Below, in pieces: positions 24,773 to 33,050 of a stretch of 64,000 nt of DNA; the stretch's first letter is position 1, and each line of letters opens with the position of its first letter. The notes under the pieces were generated by a model. The model was not told the origin of the DNA. It searched no databases and saw only the letters and a list, made by a program, of their open reading frames with translations. A program made the position numbers and the translations under genes. The stretch is from positions 207,041-271,040 of the forward strand of contig NZ_JAQSDH010000022.1 in NCBI RefSeq assembly GCF_029945805.1, in the 5' to 3' direction. The DNA is from Flavobacterium sp. Its GTDB lineage: Bacteria; Bacteroidota; Bacteroidia; Flavobacteriales; Flavobacteriaceae.

Positions 24773-25993
24773 TTATGACAACATCATTTGTGCTTTTTTC
24801 AGCGCTTCAATCATCGAGTCTATTTCTTCTTTCGTATTGTAAAAAGCAAAACTTGCTCTTATTGTTCCTGGTATTTTATAATAATCCATAATCGGTTGTG
24901 CGCAATGATGTCCGGTTCGTACTGCGATTCCAAGCTTATCGATTATCGTACCGACATCATATGGATGAATTCCTTTTAGATTAAACGAAATTACCGAAGC
25001 TTTTTTATTCAAGTCTTTCGGGCCATAAATTTCAATACCTTCCAATTCTAACAACTTTTGAGTTCCGTATTTCAACAATTCTTTTTCATAAACTGCAATA
25101 GCATCAAAACCAACATCATTCATATAATCAATTGCAACGCCAAAGGCAATTCCGCCACAAATATTGGGCGTTCCTGCTTCAAATTTATGAGGTAAATCAG
25201 CATACGTAGTTTTTTCGAAAGTAACTGTAGCTATCATTTCGCCTCCACCTTTATATGGTGGCAATTTTCTAAGCCATTCTTCTTTGGCGTAAAGCATTCC
25301 AACGCCTGTTGGACCACACATTTTGTGAGCCGAAGTTACATAAAAATCAGCGTCCAAAGCTTGAACATCTGGTTTTAAGTGCGGACAAGCTTGTGCGCCA
25401 TCAATTAGAACTGCCGCTCCAACTTTATGTGCTTTTTCAATTATAAATTCGATTGGATTTATAGTTCCTAATGCATTAGAAATATGATTACAACATACCA
25501 ATTTAGTTTTATCCGAAAGTAATTTCTCGTAATCCTCCATCACTAATTCGCCATCAGAATTCATTGGGATAACCCGTAATTTTGCGCCTGTATGTTCGCA
25601 AACCATTTGCCAAGGAACAATATCACTATGATGTTCTAATGCTGAAACTATAATTTCGTCCCCTTTTTTTAACAACGACGCAAAACCGTTAGCAACCAAA
25701 TTAATGCTTTCGGTTGTTCCTGATGTAAAGATAATTTCGTAATTGTGTTTAGCATTAAAATGCTTTTGGATTTTTAGCCGTGCTTGCTCGTAAGCATCAG
25801 TCGCGATTTGGCTCAAAGAATGAACGCCACGATGAATATTGGAATTGTATCGGGAATAATAATCTACAATAGCATCAATTACGACTTGTGGTTTTTGTGA
25901 AGTGGCTCCGTTGTCGAAATAAACAAGCGGTTTTCCGTTTATTTGTTGAGAAAGTATTGGAAATTCAGCTCTTATTTTTTGTATATCTAACAT
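24773..25993 (-). CDS. sufS: Cysteine desulfurase SufS
   Basis: A 406-residue group II cysteine desulfurase that releases sulfur from cysteine for Fe-S clusters. The PLP lysine is in YVTSAHKMCGPTG, the active-site Cys in VRTGHHCAQPIM, and the start MLDIQKIRAEFPILSQ is typical. An in-frame extension to 26059 adds a hydrophobic stretch foreign to the family. A perfect -7 element (26019-26026) lies inside that extension, so the ATG at 25993 is right. It opens a separate transcription unit, apart from sufBCD. Confidence 0.97.
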   Translation of the reverse strand: MLDIQKIRAEFPILSQQINGKPLVYFDNGATSQKPQVVIDAIVDYYSRYNSNIHRGVHSLSQIATDAYEQARLKIQKHFNAKHNYEIIFTSGTTESINLVANGFASLLKKGDEIIVSALEHHSDIVPWQMVCEHTGAKLRVIPMNSDGELVMEDYEKLLSDKTKLVCCNHISNALGTINPIEFIIEKAHKVGAAVLIDGAQACPHLKPDVQALDADFYVTSAHKMCGPTGVGMLYAKEEWLRKLPPYKGGGEMIATVTFEKTTYADLPHKFEAGTPNICGGIAFGVAIDYMNDVGFDAIAVYEKELLKYGTQKLLELEGIEIYGPKDLNKKASVISFNLKGIHPYDVGTIIDKLGIAVRTGHHCAQPIMDYYKIPGTIRASFAFYNTKEEIDSMIEALKKAQMMLS

Positions 25994-26018
25994 GCGTATA
26001 TTTGGAAAAAATCTTATA

Positions 26019-26026
26019 CAAAAGTA
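26019..26026 (-). promoter_or_regulatory. -7 promoter element of sufS (TACTTTTG)
   Basis: Perfect TAnnTTTG on the minus strand, 25 bases before the ATG at 25993. It shows that sufS is transcribed separately from sufBCD. Confidence 0.7.
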
Positions 26027-26149
26027 GAGAAATAGGACTGTAAAAAGCCATGAATTCACGAATATTTATGATTTGTTTTAGGTTTAAAATTGAAAAACAT
26101 CTCCTGTATTCATAGTAAAAAAAGTAAATTGCATCAAATTCGGTTCCCT

Positions 26150-27487
26150 ATGAAAAAAATCTTCAAAATTCTAGTTGCCCTTTTGCTTATTGCCTTTGTT
26201 TATTTAAGGATTGCCATTTATCCACAGCTTGATTTAATATCAGGATTTTCAGCTAAAAGTATAGCTTCCGCTCATTTTATTGATGATCGAAATCTGAAAG
26301 CGATCCAACAAGGTGATAATGATATTCCAAAAATAGATTGGGCAACTAATGAAATCAATAATGGAAGAAATTTTGTAACCTCATCCGTTCACGGATTGAA
26401 AGAACGCAAAGCAATTTACCGAGAAGGTTTGGGAGCAACTTTAATTAATGATGATTTTGATGTAAACAAACCGTATGACATCCCGAAAAGAAAAAAAAGA
26501 AACACCAGACTGCCGTTTCCGTATGGAAATTTAGAACCAAAAGATACTTTTTTTGCCGATATTGATTATGATAAATTACAAAAAGCCTTAGACAACGCTT
26601 TTGACAAAAGAGGCGAAAAAAAGAAGAGAACGCGATCAGTTATTGTAGTTTACAAAGACAAAGTAATTGGCGAAAAATACGCTCGTGGTTTTTCTGAACG
26701 ATCTAAAATTTTAGGTTGGTCGATGACTAAAAGTTTGACCGCAACTTATTTTGGAATTCTACAAAAACAAGGTAAAATTGATATTATGGAACCTGCGCCA
26801 ATTGGCGAGTGGAAGAATGATGAACGCTCTAAAATTACGATCAATGATTTACTTCACATGAATTCTGGTTTGGAATGGGATGAAGATTATGGTAAAATTT
26901 CCGATGCTACCAAAATGTTGTTTCAAGCTGAAGACATGACTAAATCACAAGTTGAAAAAATCGCTAAATATAAACCAAATACGCATTGGAATTATTCGTC
27001 AGGCACAACCAATTTATTATCTGGAATTTTAAGAAAACAATTCAAAACACATCAGGAATATTTAGATTTTTGGTACAATAGTTTATTCGATAAAATCGGA
27101 ATGAATTCGGCTTTGGTTGAAACCGATATGGCAGGAAATTTTGTTGGTTCCTCTTATGGTTGGGCAACGACTAGAGATTGGGCGAAGTTTGGCTTGCTTT
27201 ATTTACACAAAGGAAATTGGAATGGTGAACCGCTATTTGATGAAAGCTGGGCTCAATATGTTTCAACTCCAACTAACACTTCAAACGGAAGATATGGCGG
27301 ACAATTTTGGTTGAATGCTGGCGGGTATTTTCCAGATGTTCCGAAAGATATGTTTTATGCTAGTGGTTTTCAAGGTCAAATGGTGGCGGTTTTCCCAACC
27401 CACGATTTGGTAATTGTACGAATGGGATTGAGCGAAGATTTTGATTTTAATGGATTTTTGAGTGGAGTTGTTGGGAGTTTAAAATAA
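26150..27487 (+). CDS. Serine hydrolase, beta-lactamase family (class C-like)
   Basis: A 445-residue protein with an N-terminal membrane anchor or signal segment (IFKILVALLLIAFVYLRIAI) and a serine beta-lactamase/penicillin-binding fold. The nucleophile is in LGWSMTKSLTATYFG (SxxK), the second motif in HWNYSSGTTNLLSG (YxS type), and GFQGQ near the end probably replaces KTG. Such proteins are often esterases or peptidases rather than lactamases. An ORF extension to a TTG at 26090 is unlikely. It is divergent from sufS and convergent with the regulator-like gene at 27492, inside the stretch that separates the two suf blocks. Confidence 0.93.
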   Translation: MKKIFKILVALLLIAFVYLRIAIYPQLDLISGFSAKSIASAHFIDDRNLKAIQQGDNDIPKIDWATNEINNGRNFVTSSVHGLKERKAIYREGLGATLINDDFDVNKPYDIPKRKKRNTRLPFPYGNLEPKDTFFADIDYDKLQKALDNAFDKRGEKKKRTRSVIVVYKDKVIGEKYARGFSERSKILGWSMTKSLTATYFGILQKQGKIDIMEPAPIGEWKNDERSKITINDLLHMNSGLEWDEDYGKISDATKMLFQAEDMTKSQVEKIAKYKPNTHWNYSSGTTNLLSGILRKQFKTHQEYLDFWYNSLFDKIGMNSALVETDMAGNFVGSSYGWATTRDWAKFGLLYLHKGNWNGEPLFDESWAQYVSTPTNTSNGRYGGQFWLNAGGYFPDVPKDMFYASGFQGQMVAVFPTHDLVIVRMGLSEDFDFNGFLSGVVGSLK

Positions 27488-27491
27488 AAAG

Positions 27492-28700
27492 TTATAGTTT
27501 CAATATTTCTATCCAACTTTCATAAAACTCAATATTCACAATATCATAACCAAAAGTTGTGATATCAATTTGTTTGAAATAAGCTTTTGTTTTTAAAACA
27601 TCCTTTTTTAAATGATAATGAATGGCCAGAGATAGCAACAATAAATTGAATCTTCCTTTTTGAAAATAGTTTTTCACTGTTGGAAATTTCTCTATTGCAA
27701 TGTGTTCTAAAAAATCGGTGGTTGCTTCTTTATCATAAATCCACAATAAGCGACTGGCAATAACTGCAAAGTCAGCAATATCAAAAGGATTTTCTAGGCT
27801 GTTGAAATAGGCAGTAAGTTTTTTTGGGTTTTTATTTAAAATCAATTCCCAAACACCAAGACGCGCTTTTAAAATAGGATGAATTTCAAAATCAGCAGTT
27901 TCTGCTTGTTTCAGAGCATTGCTATAATAGGTTTTCGCATTACTGATATTCTTTTCATTATATGCTTTTTGGCACAATAATAAATTTTTGAATAATAATA
28001 AATTGGGTAACGTGTTATCTTCAATAACCGAAAACCATTCGCCTAAAAAAGAATCCAAATAGGTTTCGTTTACATACGCTTGAAGCAAACATTTTTGCAA
28101 AACTAACGATGTAGCGATGTGTCTTTTTACAAAATCTATAATTTGTTTGTTGCCACTAACCGATTGAAAATAGAGTGACTGAAAACCAATGGTAATGTGC
28201 TCATAAATGTGTTTATTATCTAAATCATAGTGATGAATAATTACTTTATCCAAAACCTCAAAATCATTTTTCTCAATAGCGACGTTAATACAATTTTGAA
28301 ATTGATAGCCACCAATCCAAGTGTGAATAGGTAAATTGAGAATCGTTTCTAGCAGTACTATTCGGTATTTTTCGGTATTGTTACAATACAACTGTAAGTT
28401 TTGATTGATGACATTCACATCAAAACTATGCACGTGTGTTTTAAAAACTTCCCAATTTTTGAACCCAACGGCAACCGACAATTGATTCAGAATAAACCGA
28501 GACGGTGCATTGGTATTGGTAACCAAATCAAACAACCGTCTTAAAGTAGAATAACTAATCTTGATGCCTTTTTGTTTGTCTATTAAAGCACACAGGTTTT
28601 GACAATCAAAAGCGTCTTTAATAACTACATCATAGGTTTCTTGCAGGTATTCTTTAATCCAGTTTTGTTCGTTGGAGGATATGATAATTGCTGCTGGCAT
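27492..28700 (-). CDS. HTH-like N-terminus plus helical repeat protein, possible regulator
   Basis: A 402-residue protein. The first 90 residues carry a pattern seen in Bacteroidota DNA-binding domains: SYSTLRRLFDLV, then FILNQLSVAVGFKNWEVF. The rest is all-helical and TPR/HEAT-like, with paired-helix units (for example FEVLDKVIIHHYDLDNKHIY). No signal peptide. A regulator with a sensing repeat domain is a reasonable reading, not a proven one. It is transcribed away from the AT-rich secreted cluster. The gap between them holds three in-phase TTTGAAC repeats and a -7 element for each direction. Confidence 0.72.
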   Translation of the reverse strand: MPAAIIISSNEQNWIKEYLQETYDVVIKDAFDCQNLCALIDKQKGIKISYSTLRRLFDLVTNTNAPSRFILNQLSVAVGFKNWEVFKTHVHSFDVNVINQNLQLYCNNTEKYRIVLLETILNLPIHTWIGGYQFQNCINVAIEKNDFEVLDKVIIHHYDLDNKHIYEHITIGFQSLYFQSVSGNKQIIDFVKRHIATSLVLQKCLLQAYVNETYLDSFLGEWFSVIEDNTLPNLLLFKNLLLCQKAYNEKNISNAKTYYSNALKQAETADFEIHPILKARLGVWELILNKNPKKLTAYFNSLENPFDIADFAVIASRLLWIYDKEATTDFLEHIAIEKFPTVKNYFQKGRFNLLLLSLAIHYHLKKDVLKTKAYFKQIDITTFGYDIVNIEFYESWIEILKL

Positions 28701-28714
28701 CGCTTTAATTTTAT

Positions 28715-28722
28715 CAAAAATA
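28715..28722 (-). promoter_or_regulatory. -7 promoter element (TATTTTTG) of the 402-residue gene
   Basis: Perfect TAnnTTTG on the minus strand, 14 bases before the ATG at 28700. Confidence 0.65.
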
Positions 28723-28736
28723 CTAAAACCTTTTCA

Positions 28737-28763
28737 TTTGAACTCGTTTGAACGCATTTGAAC
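28737..28763. promoter_or_regulatory. Three TTTGAAC heptamers at 10-bp spacing, putative operator
   Basis: Identical TTTGAAC words start at 28737, 28747 and 28757, exactly one helical turn apart. They lie between the two divergent promoters, where a repressor or activator would bind one face of the DNA. Confidence 0.6.
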
Positions 28764-28796
28764 TTATTAAAATAATTTTTGGATTGTTTTAACTTT

Positions 28797-28804
28797 TAGA
28801 TTTG
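28797..28804 (+). promoter_or_regulatory. -7 promoter element (TAGATTTG) of the AT-rich cluster
   Basis: Perfect TAnnTTTG, 26 bases before the ATG at 28831. Confidence 0.65.
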
Positions 28805-28830
28805 TGGTGTAAAATTTAACAAATAACGTT

Positions 28831-29868
28831 ATGAAAAAAGAATTAAAATTATCTTTAATATTATTATTGACAATTTCAATAAATACATATTCGCAGAGTA
28901 TTTGGGATAAAGTAAAGAAAGAAACAAAAAAAGTAGATTCAAAGGTATTAGTTCAAGCTGGTGCTGAGGTTGTAAACCAAATAACAAAGAAATCAACTAA
29001 AAAATCAGATTTATTAAAAAAGGATGATAAAGTTTACTCTTGCAGTGAAATTTTTGGATTTGAAAATAATACTGTAATTGAAAAAATTGAATATTTTAAA
29101 GGTACTCTAATGGAGCAAGCAAATATAGTAGATAATATAAATTCTGAAATTAAAAACAACAATAATTTTAATGGTCAAATTAAAATAAATGAAGAACTAA
29201 AATTAAAAATGAAAAATAATATTAGTAGCTATGTTCCTTTTCTTTCAATGACTGTTTCTGATTTAGAACAAAAAAACAATCGAAGTAAATTATGTGAAAT
29301 ATATAATACTTACAAACAAAATGAAATAGAAGTTCAATTACTACTCTCAAATTTTTCTCAAATTTACCAAAACGAAGAATTAATCAAACATAATGAAGTT
29401 GTTTCAAATCTAAAAAAAGAAGAAAAAGAAAAAGAAAAAATCAAACAAAAAGAAATTGAAAAGATAAATCAAGAAAACATAGAAAGGGAAAAACATGTTA
29501 GAGAAAGGTGTGAATGGTCAAAAACCACAAAACCATTTAATTTACCATATCAAAGGAAATTTACTACTTCCTATTATCAATGCAAAGAATGTAAAAAGAA
29601 ACATGAAGTTACACAACTAAAAATTAGCAAATATCCTAATTACTCAAAAACAGATAGCCCAAGTTTTGCCGAAGAAAGTTTTACAATTATGTACCTGTTC
29701 GATGCAATGATAACCAATTTTTTGGCTAATGATAACTCAATTAAAAAATCAGTTTGTGAAGAAAGTAAGTCTGGTAAACATGAATGGGCTGAGATAAATA
29801 CTAGTGATGAAATTCAAGATATGAATTATACAAATAAAGATGCAGCAACAGCTAATAAATGTAATTAA
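28831..29868 (+). CDS. Secreted coiled-coil protein with a C-terminal CxxC zinc-ribbon-like region
   Basis: 345 residues. Signal peptide at about 1-22 (LILLLTISINTYSQ), a Lys-rich segment, a long helical/coiled-coil region (about 60-225, very rich in Lys, Glu and Asn with EKEKEKIKQKEIEKI), then YYQCKECKKKHEVTQLK at about 250 and two more Cys near the end. No family recognised. Codon use is strongly shifted to A/T compared with the suf genes either side, as in the next three genes, suggesting a common and probably foreign origin. First gene of a four-gene run. Confidence 0.75.
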   Translation: MKKELKLSLILLLTISINTYSQSIWDKVKKETKKVDSKVLVQAGAEVVNQITKKSTKKSDLLKKDDKVYSCSEIFGFENNTVIEKIEYFKGTLMEQANIVDNINSEIKNNNNFNGQIKINEELKLKMKNNISSYVPFLSMTVSDLEQKNNRSKLCEIYNTYKQNEIEVQLLLSNFSQIYQNEELIKHNEVVSNLKKEEKEKEKIKQKEIEKINQENIEREKHVRERCEWSKTTKPFNLPYQRKFTTSYYQCKECKKKHEVTQLKISKYPNYSKTDSPSFAEESFTIMYLFDAMITNFLANDNSIKKSVCEESKSGKHEWAEINTSDEIQDMNYTNKDAATANKCN

Positions 29869-29898
29869 ATCTTAAGTAGACCAATTAATTTATAGGAA

Positions 29899-30432
29899 AT
29901 GAATACTTACAAAAAGATGAATAAATTAACATTCCTCCTTTTATTATCTATTAGTGCTCTAGCTCAAAATAAATTTACATTACAAGTAACTAAAAATGGA
30001 TTAAGTTTAAATGAAAATTATAATGAAAAAGGAATTCAATTAGTAATTCCAGAGGATTCTAAATTTTACTGTTTTGGAGAAAAAGTCATTTTAGGAATAG
30101 TTGAACTTGACGATAGAGAAACATACGAAGTTAAAAAAAAGTTGCTGTATTTAAAATATAGAGATGAACTAGAAAAATCGTTCAAATTAAAAGGTAAAAG
30201 TGCTGCTGATACTTTTCTTTATTATGAAATTCACGATGAACCTGAATTAAAAAATTTTAGAGTAATTTATTTTTATTATGATAGTTACTTAATCAATTCT
30301 GGCTTTAATTGGTGGTCCTCAATCTATGACGGAATTCATAATATAGTAATTACAAAAGATGCTATCGCAATTTATAATTTCTATATACAGGTTAAAAATG
30401 GAGAATTAATAAAAATTGCATTTAATCTTTAA
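29899..30432 (+). CDS. Secreted hypothetical protein of the AT-rich cluster
   Basis: A 177-residue protein with a signal peptide (KLTFLLLLSISALAQ). The ATG at 29917 is an alternative start that would give a more typical signal peptide. The mature part is predicted mostly beta (FTLQVTKNGLSLN, IQLVIPEDSKFYCFGEKVIL), with a single Cys and an aromatic NSGFNWWSSIYDGIH segment. No family recognised. It sits 30 bases after the first cluster gene and 12 bases before the next. Likely envelope or extracellular, function unknown. Confidence 0.7.
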   Translation: MNTYKKMNKLTFLLLLSISALAQNKFTLQVTKNGLSLNENYNEKGIQLVIPEDSKFYCFGEKVILGIVELDDRETYEVKKKLLYLKYRDELEKSFKLKGKSAADTFLYYEIHDEPELKNFRVIYFYYDSYLINSGFNWWSSIYDGIHNIVITKDAIAIYNFYIQVKNGELIKIAFNL

Positions 30433-30444
30433 TTAATATTTATT

Positions 30445-30993
30445 ATGAAAAAAGTAATTTTGATAATATTAATATTATTTATTAATAGTTCATATTCACA
30501 AAACTATAATGATGGAAAGAATGTATACAGTCCCTGTAATTATTGTAAAGGTACTGGAGTAATAAAAATAGAAAAATGGGTTCCATGTTATAATTGCAAA
30601 AGTTTCAATCAAGAATTTAACGAAGCAATACAAGAGGCTGCAGTGTTAGCAGTTGTTGAAACGGTTATTGGTAAAGATGTGCATACTTCTAAAGTTAATG
30701 ACTACAAATGGTGTAATGTATGTGAAAATAAAAAAGGAAAATATGAAATTATAAAATACGAATGCAAAAGATGTGGTGGTCGTGGTAAAATTAAAAATTC
30801 CAACTTTACATCAAATCAAAATGAATCTATCAATGCTTCGGAACCAACGGACGTAAGAAAAAAGATATGGATTAAATTAAAATTGAAAGAAAGAGAGAAA
30901 AAAGAAGAGTATGATAAACGCCCTTTTAAACCAGGTTCGGAAGCTGAAAAGATCTATAAGGAAGGAAAACTTAAAGATAGGGGTAGCTTTTAA
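30445..30993 (+). CDS. Secreted protein with DnaJ-type CxxC zinc-finger motifs
   Basis: 182 residues. Signal peptide (VILIILILFINSSYSQ), then four CxxC pairs: CNYCKGTG and CYNCKSF at about 29-50, CNVCENKKGK and CKRCGGRGK at about 91-112. The layout recalls the cysteine-rich domain of DnaJ (CxxCxGxG), but the protein has no J domain and is exported. A basic helical tail follows. It could bind zinc and unfolded or partner proteins; this is inference from motif only. Third gene of the cluster, AT-rich like the rest. Confidence 0.75.
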   Translation: MKKVILIILILFINSSYSQNYNDGKNVYSPCNYCKGTGVIKIEKWVPCYNCKSFNQEFNEAIQEAAVLAVVETVIGKDVHTSKVNDYKWCNVCENKKGKYEIIKYECKRCGGRGKIKNSNFTSNQNESINASEPTDVRKKIWIKLKLKEREKKEEYDKRPFKPGSEAEKIYKEGKLKDRGSF

Positions 30994-31054
30994 GAATTTA
31001 GAACTAGAATAAATTTTATAAAAAATAAATTTATAAATATTGAATTTGCAGAAA

Positions 31055-31387
31055 ATGGATGACACCCGAGTTTATTACTTAAAAGGTGAAAATGGTAGAA
31101 AAATAGGACCATTAAAAGTTACTGATTTAGCTAAATACAATGTTTCTAGATATACATATATTTGGCGGGAAGGTTTTAAAGATTATGTGCTTTTATCGGA
31201 ACTCCCTGAAGCAGATGTCCTTTTAAGTAAAATACCTCCATCGGATAACATTAAAACAGATTCAGGATGTGGTTTAGAAGTTGCGGGGTTAATATTAGGA
31301 ATTGCTGCATCTTTTGTTGTTCCTTTTTTTTGGTTTTTTGTTGTCTGTTTGGTTATTTATATAATTGGTAAATTATTTAAGAATTGA
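31055..31387 (+). CDS. GYF_2-like (DUF4339) domain membrane protein
   Basis: A 110-residue protein. The N-terminal 50 residues match the GYF_2/DUF4339 pattern (VYYLKGENGRKIGPLKVTDL followed by TYIWREGFKDYVLLSEL), and the C-terminus has hydrophobic segments (GLILGIAASFVVPFFWFFVV and VCLVIYIIG). GYF-like domains bind peptides, so this could be a membrane adaptor. I chose the ATG at 31055 over the TTG at 31040, since TGAATTTG (31041-31048, one base off the -7 consensus) lies between them. Last gene of the AT-rich cluster. Confidence 0.75.
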   Translation: MDDTRVYYLKGENGRKIGPLKVTDLAKYNVSRYTYIWREGFKDYVLLSELPEADVLLSKIPPSDNIKTDSGCGLEVAGLILGIAASFVVPFFWFFVVCLVIYIIGKLFKN

Positions 31388-31570
31388 TTATTTAAATTTT
31401 TATTCTACTAAAATTTGCTTAATAAATAATTGCAGTTATAGCAATTTAATTGTAAAAATGATTTTGTATCAAATTCATTAAATGTAAGAAACAAAAACCA
31501 ATAAACTAGAAATCATCTACATTTAAAACCATGAAAAAGATAATTTTATAGTAAAATAGCTTAATTATTA
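31388..31570. other. Non-coding AT-rich stretch, possible gene remnant
   Basis: No ORF of useful length. An ATG at about 31531 followed by AAAAAGATAATTTTA and a stop looks like the first codons of a signal peptide (MKKIIL), so a lost small gene is possible. Otherwise nothing was recognised. Confidence 0.3.
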
Positions 31571-31607
31571 AAAACCCTTTTCAGATTTCAAATGCTGAAA
31601 AGGTTTT
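31571..31607. terminator. Bidirectional terminator after sufD
   Basis: Stem AAAACCCTTTTCAG (31571-31584) with CTGAAAAGGTTTT (31595-31607), one bulged C, with A- and T-rich flanks. It closes the iscA-sufBCD transcript and the AT-rich cluster. Confidence 0.85.
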
Positions 31608-31626
31608 TATTTTAAATCCGTATATT

Positions 31627-32943
31627 CTACAAATCAAACCCTAAATTAACGCCCAGTTTCACAGCAATAATTTTGGTGATTCGTTGTTTTAATTCGGGGA
31701 TTTTAATGCTTTCGATGACTTCATTTGAAAAAGCATACATCAACAATGCTTTGGCTTCTTTCTTCGGAATTCCACGTTGTTGCATGTAGAACATAGCATT
31801 TTCGTCTAGTTGACCGATGGTGCATCCGTGTGAACATTTTACATCGTCAGCAAAAATTTCCAATTGCGGTTTTGCGTTGATTGTGGCTTTATCGCCCAAT
31901 AAAATATTGTTGTTTTGCTGAAAAGCATCGGTTTTCTGAGCTTCTCTTTCTACATAAATTTTTCCATTGAAAACTCCGGTAGAACTATCGCCTAAAATGG
32001 TTTTATAATTCTGATGACTTTCACAGTTTGGGGTGGCATGCTGCACTAAAGTGTGATGATCAACGTGCTGCTTATCGCCAATAATCGTAATACCTTTTAA
32101 AGTGGAATCGATTCTTTCGCCAAAATGGTAGAAATTCAAGTTGTTTCTGGTAATGTTTCCACCAAAAGAAAAGGTATGAACTGCAACTCTACTTTCTTGT
32201 TTTTGAGAAATATAAGTATTGTCAATCAGGTTCGCCGATTGCAAATCGTTTTGAATTTTATAGTAATCAACGATAGCGCGTTTTTTTGCAAAAATCTCGG
32301 TTACTGAATTCGTCAGTACTGGATTTTCATTTAACGATTGATGTCTTTCGATAATTTGGACATGCGCATTTTCTCCAACAATGACCAAGTTTCTTGGCTG
32401 AACCATCAATGCATCTTCAATTCCAGTTGAAAAATAGATTATTTCAATTGGCTTCTCAACCACTTTACTTTTCGGGATATTGATATACGCTCCTTCATTG
32501 GCAAAAGCCGTATTCAAAGTCGTTAAACTTTCCTCTTTGCTGGCGATTTTATTGAAATATTCATCAATTATCATCTTGTATTTTGGCTTATTCAATGCCG
32601 ATGACATTAAGCAAACATCAATTCCGTCATGCGTCGTTGCTGATAAAAATGAACTGAATTTTCCATCTACAAAAATGACTTTGTGTGTGTCAATTTCGTG
32701 CATGAAATATTTCTTTACATCTTTAAATTCAATCGAATTTTCATGTTTTGGAAATACCGAATAATCATTTTTCAGAATTGAATTCAGCGATGTATATTTC
32801 CAAGCTTCCTCTTTTTTAGTTGGGAAACCTTTATTTTCAAAGTTTTTTATAGCCGAAGTTCGAACGTCATGCAACGCATTGTGCACATCGATGCTTTCTT
32901 CAAACGCCATAAAAGACGAGATTAATTTATCTTTTAATTCCAT
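31627..32943 (-). CDS. sufD: Fe-S cluster assembly protein SufD
   Basis: A 438-residue SufD, partner of SufB in the SufBC2D scaffold that builds Fe-S clusters. The right-handed beta-helix core is visible, with FGGNITRNNLNFYHFGERID and the C-terminal signature KCSHGCTIGQLDENAMFYMQ. Length is normal. Last gene of the iscA-sufBCD transcript. A 19-bp inverted repeat fills the gap to sufC, and a terminator follows. Confidence 0.97.
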   Translation of the reverse strand: MELKDKLISSFMAFEESIDVHNALHDVRTSAIKNFENKGFPTKKEEAWKYTSLNSILKNDYSVFPKHENSIEFKDVKKYFMHEIDTHKVIFVDGKFSSFLSATTHDGIDVCLMSSALNKPKYKMIIDEYFNKIASKEESLTTLNTAFANEGAYINIPKSKVVEKPIEIIYFSTGIEDALMVQPRNLVIVGENAHVQIIERHQSLNENPVLTNSVTEIFAKKRAIVDYYKIQNDLQSANLIDNTYISQKQESRVAVHTFSFGGNITRNNLNFYHFGERIDSTLKGITIIGDKQHVDHHTLVQHATPNCESHQNYKTILGDSSTGVFNGKIYVEREAQKTDAFQQNNNILLGDKATINAKPQLEIFADDVKCSHGCTIGQLDENAMFYMQQRGIPKKEAKALLMYAFSNEVIESIKIPELKQRITKIIAVKLGVNLGFDL

Positions 32944-32980
32944 GATTTTTATTTACTGTAAACAATAAATGATTTTATTG

Positions 32981-33041
32981 GAACCATTAAGAAATTAAGT
33001 TTCATTAAACTTTCTTAATTCTCTTAATTTCTTAATGGTTC
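32981..33041. repeat. Large 19-bp inverted repeat between sufC and sufD
   Basis: GAACCATTAAGAAATTAAG (32981-32999) and its exact reverse complement (33023-33041), separated by 23 bases that contain related TTAA words. It would form a stable hairpin in the suf mRNA, without a T run. Confidence 0.9.
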
Positions 33042-33050
33042 AAAATATTT

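Noticed and set aside
26090..26149. Upstream TTG start for the serine hydrolase
   Set aside because: It would add 20 residues before a normal signal or anchor sequence; the ATG at 26150 fits the family better.
28431..28436. CACGTG in the 402-residue gene as a parS site
   Set aside because: The left arm (CTATG) does not match; a chance E-box-like palindrome within coding DNA.
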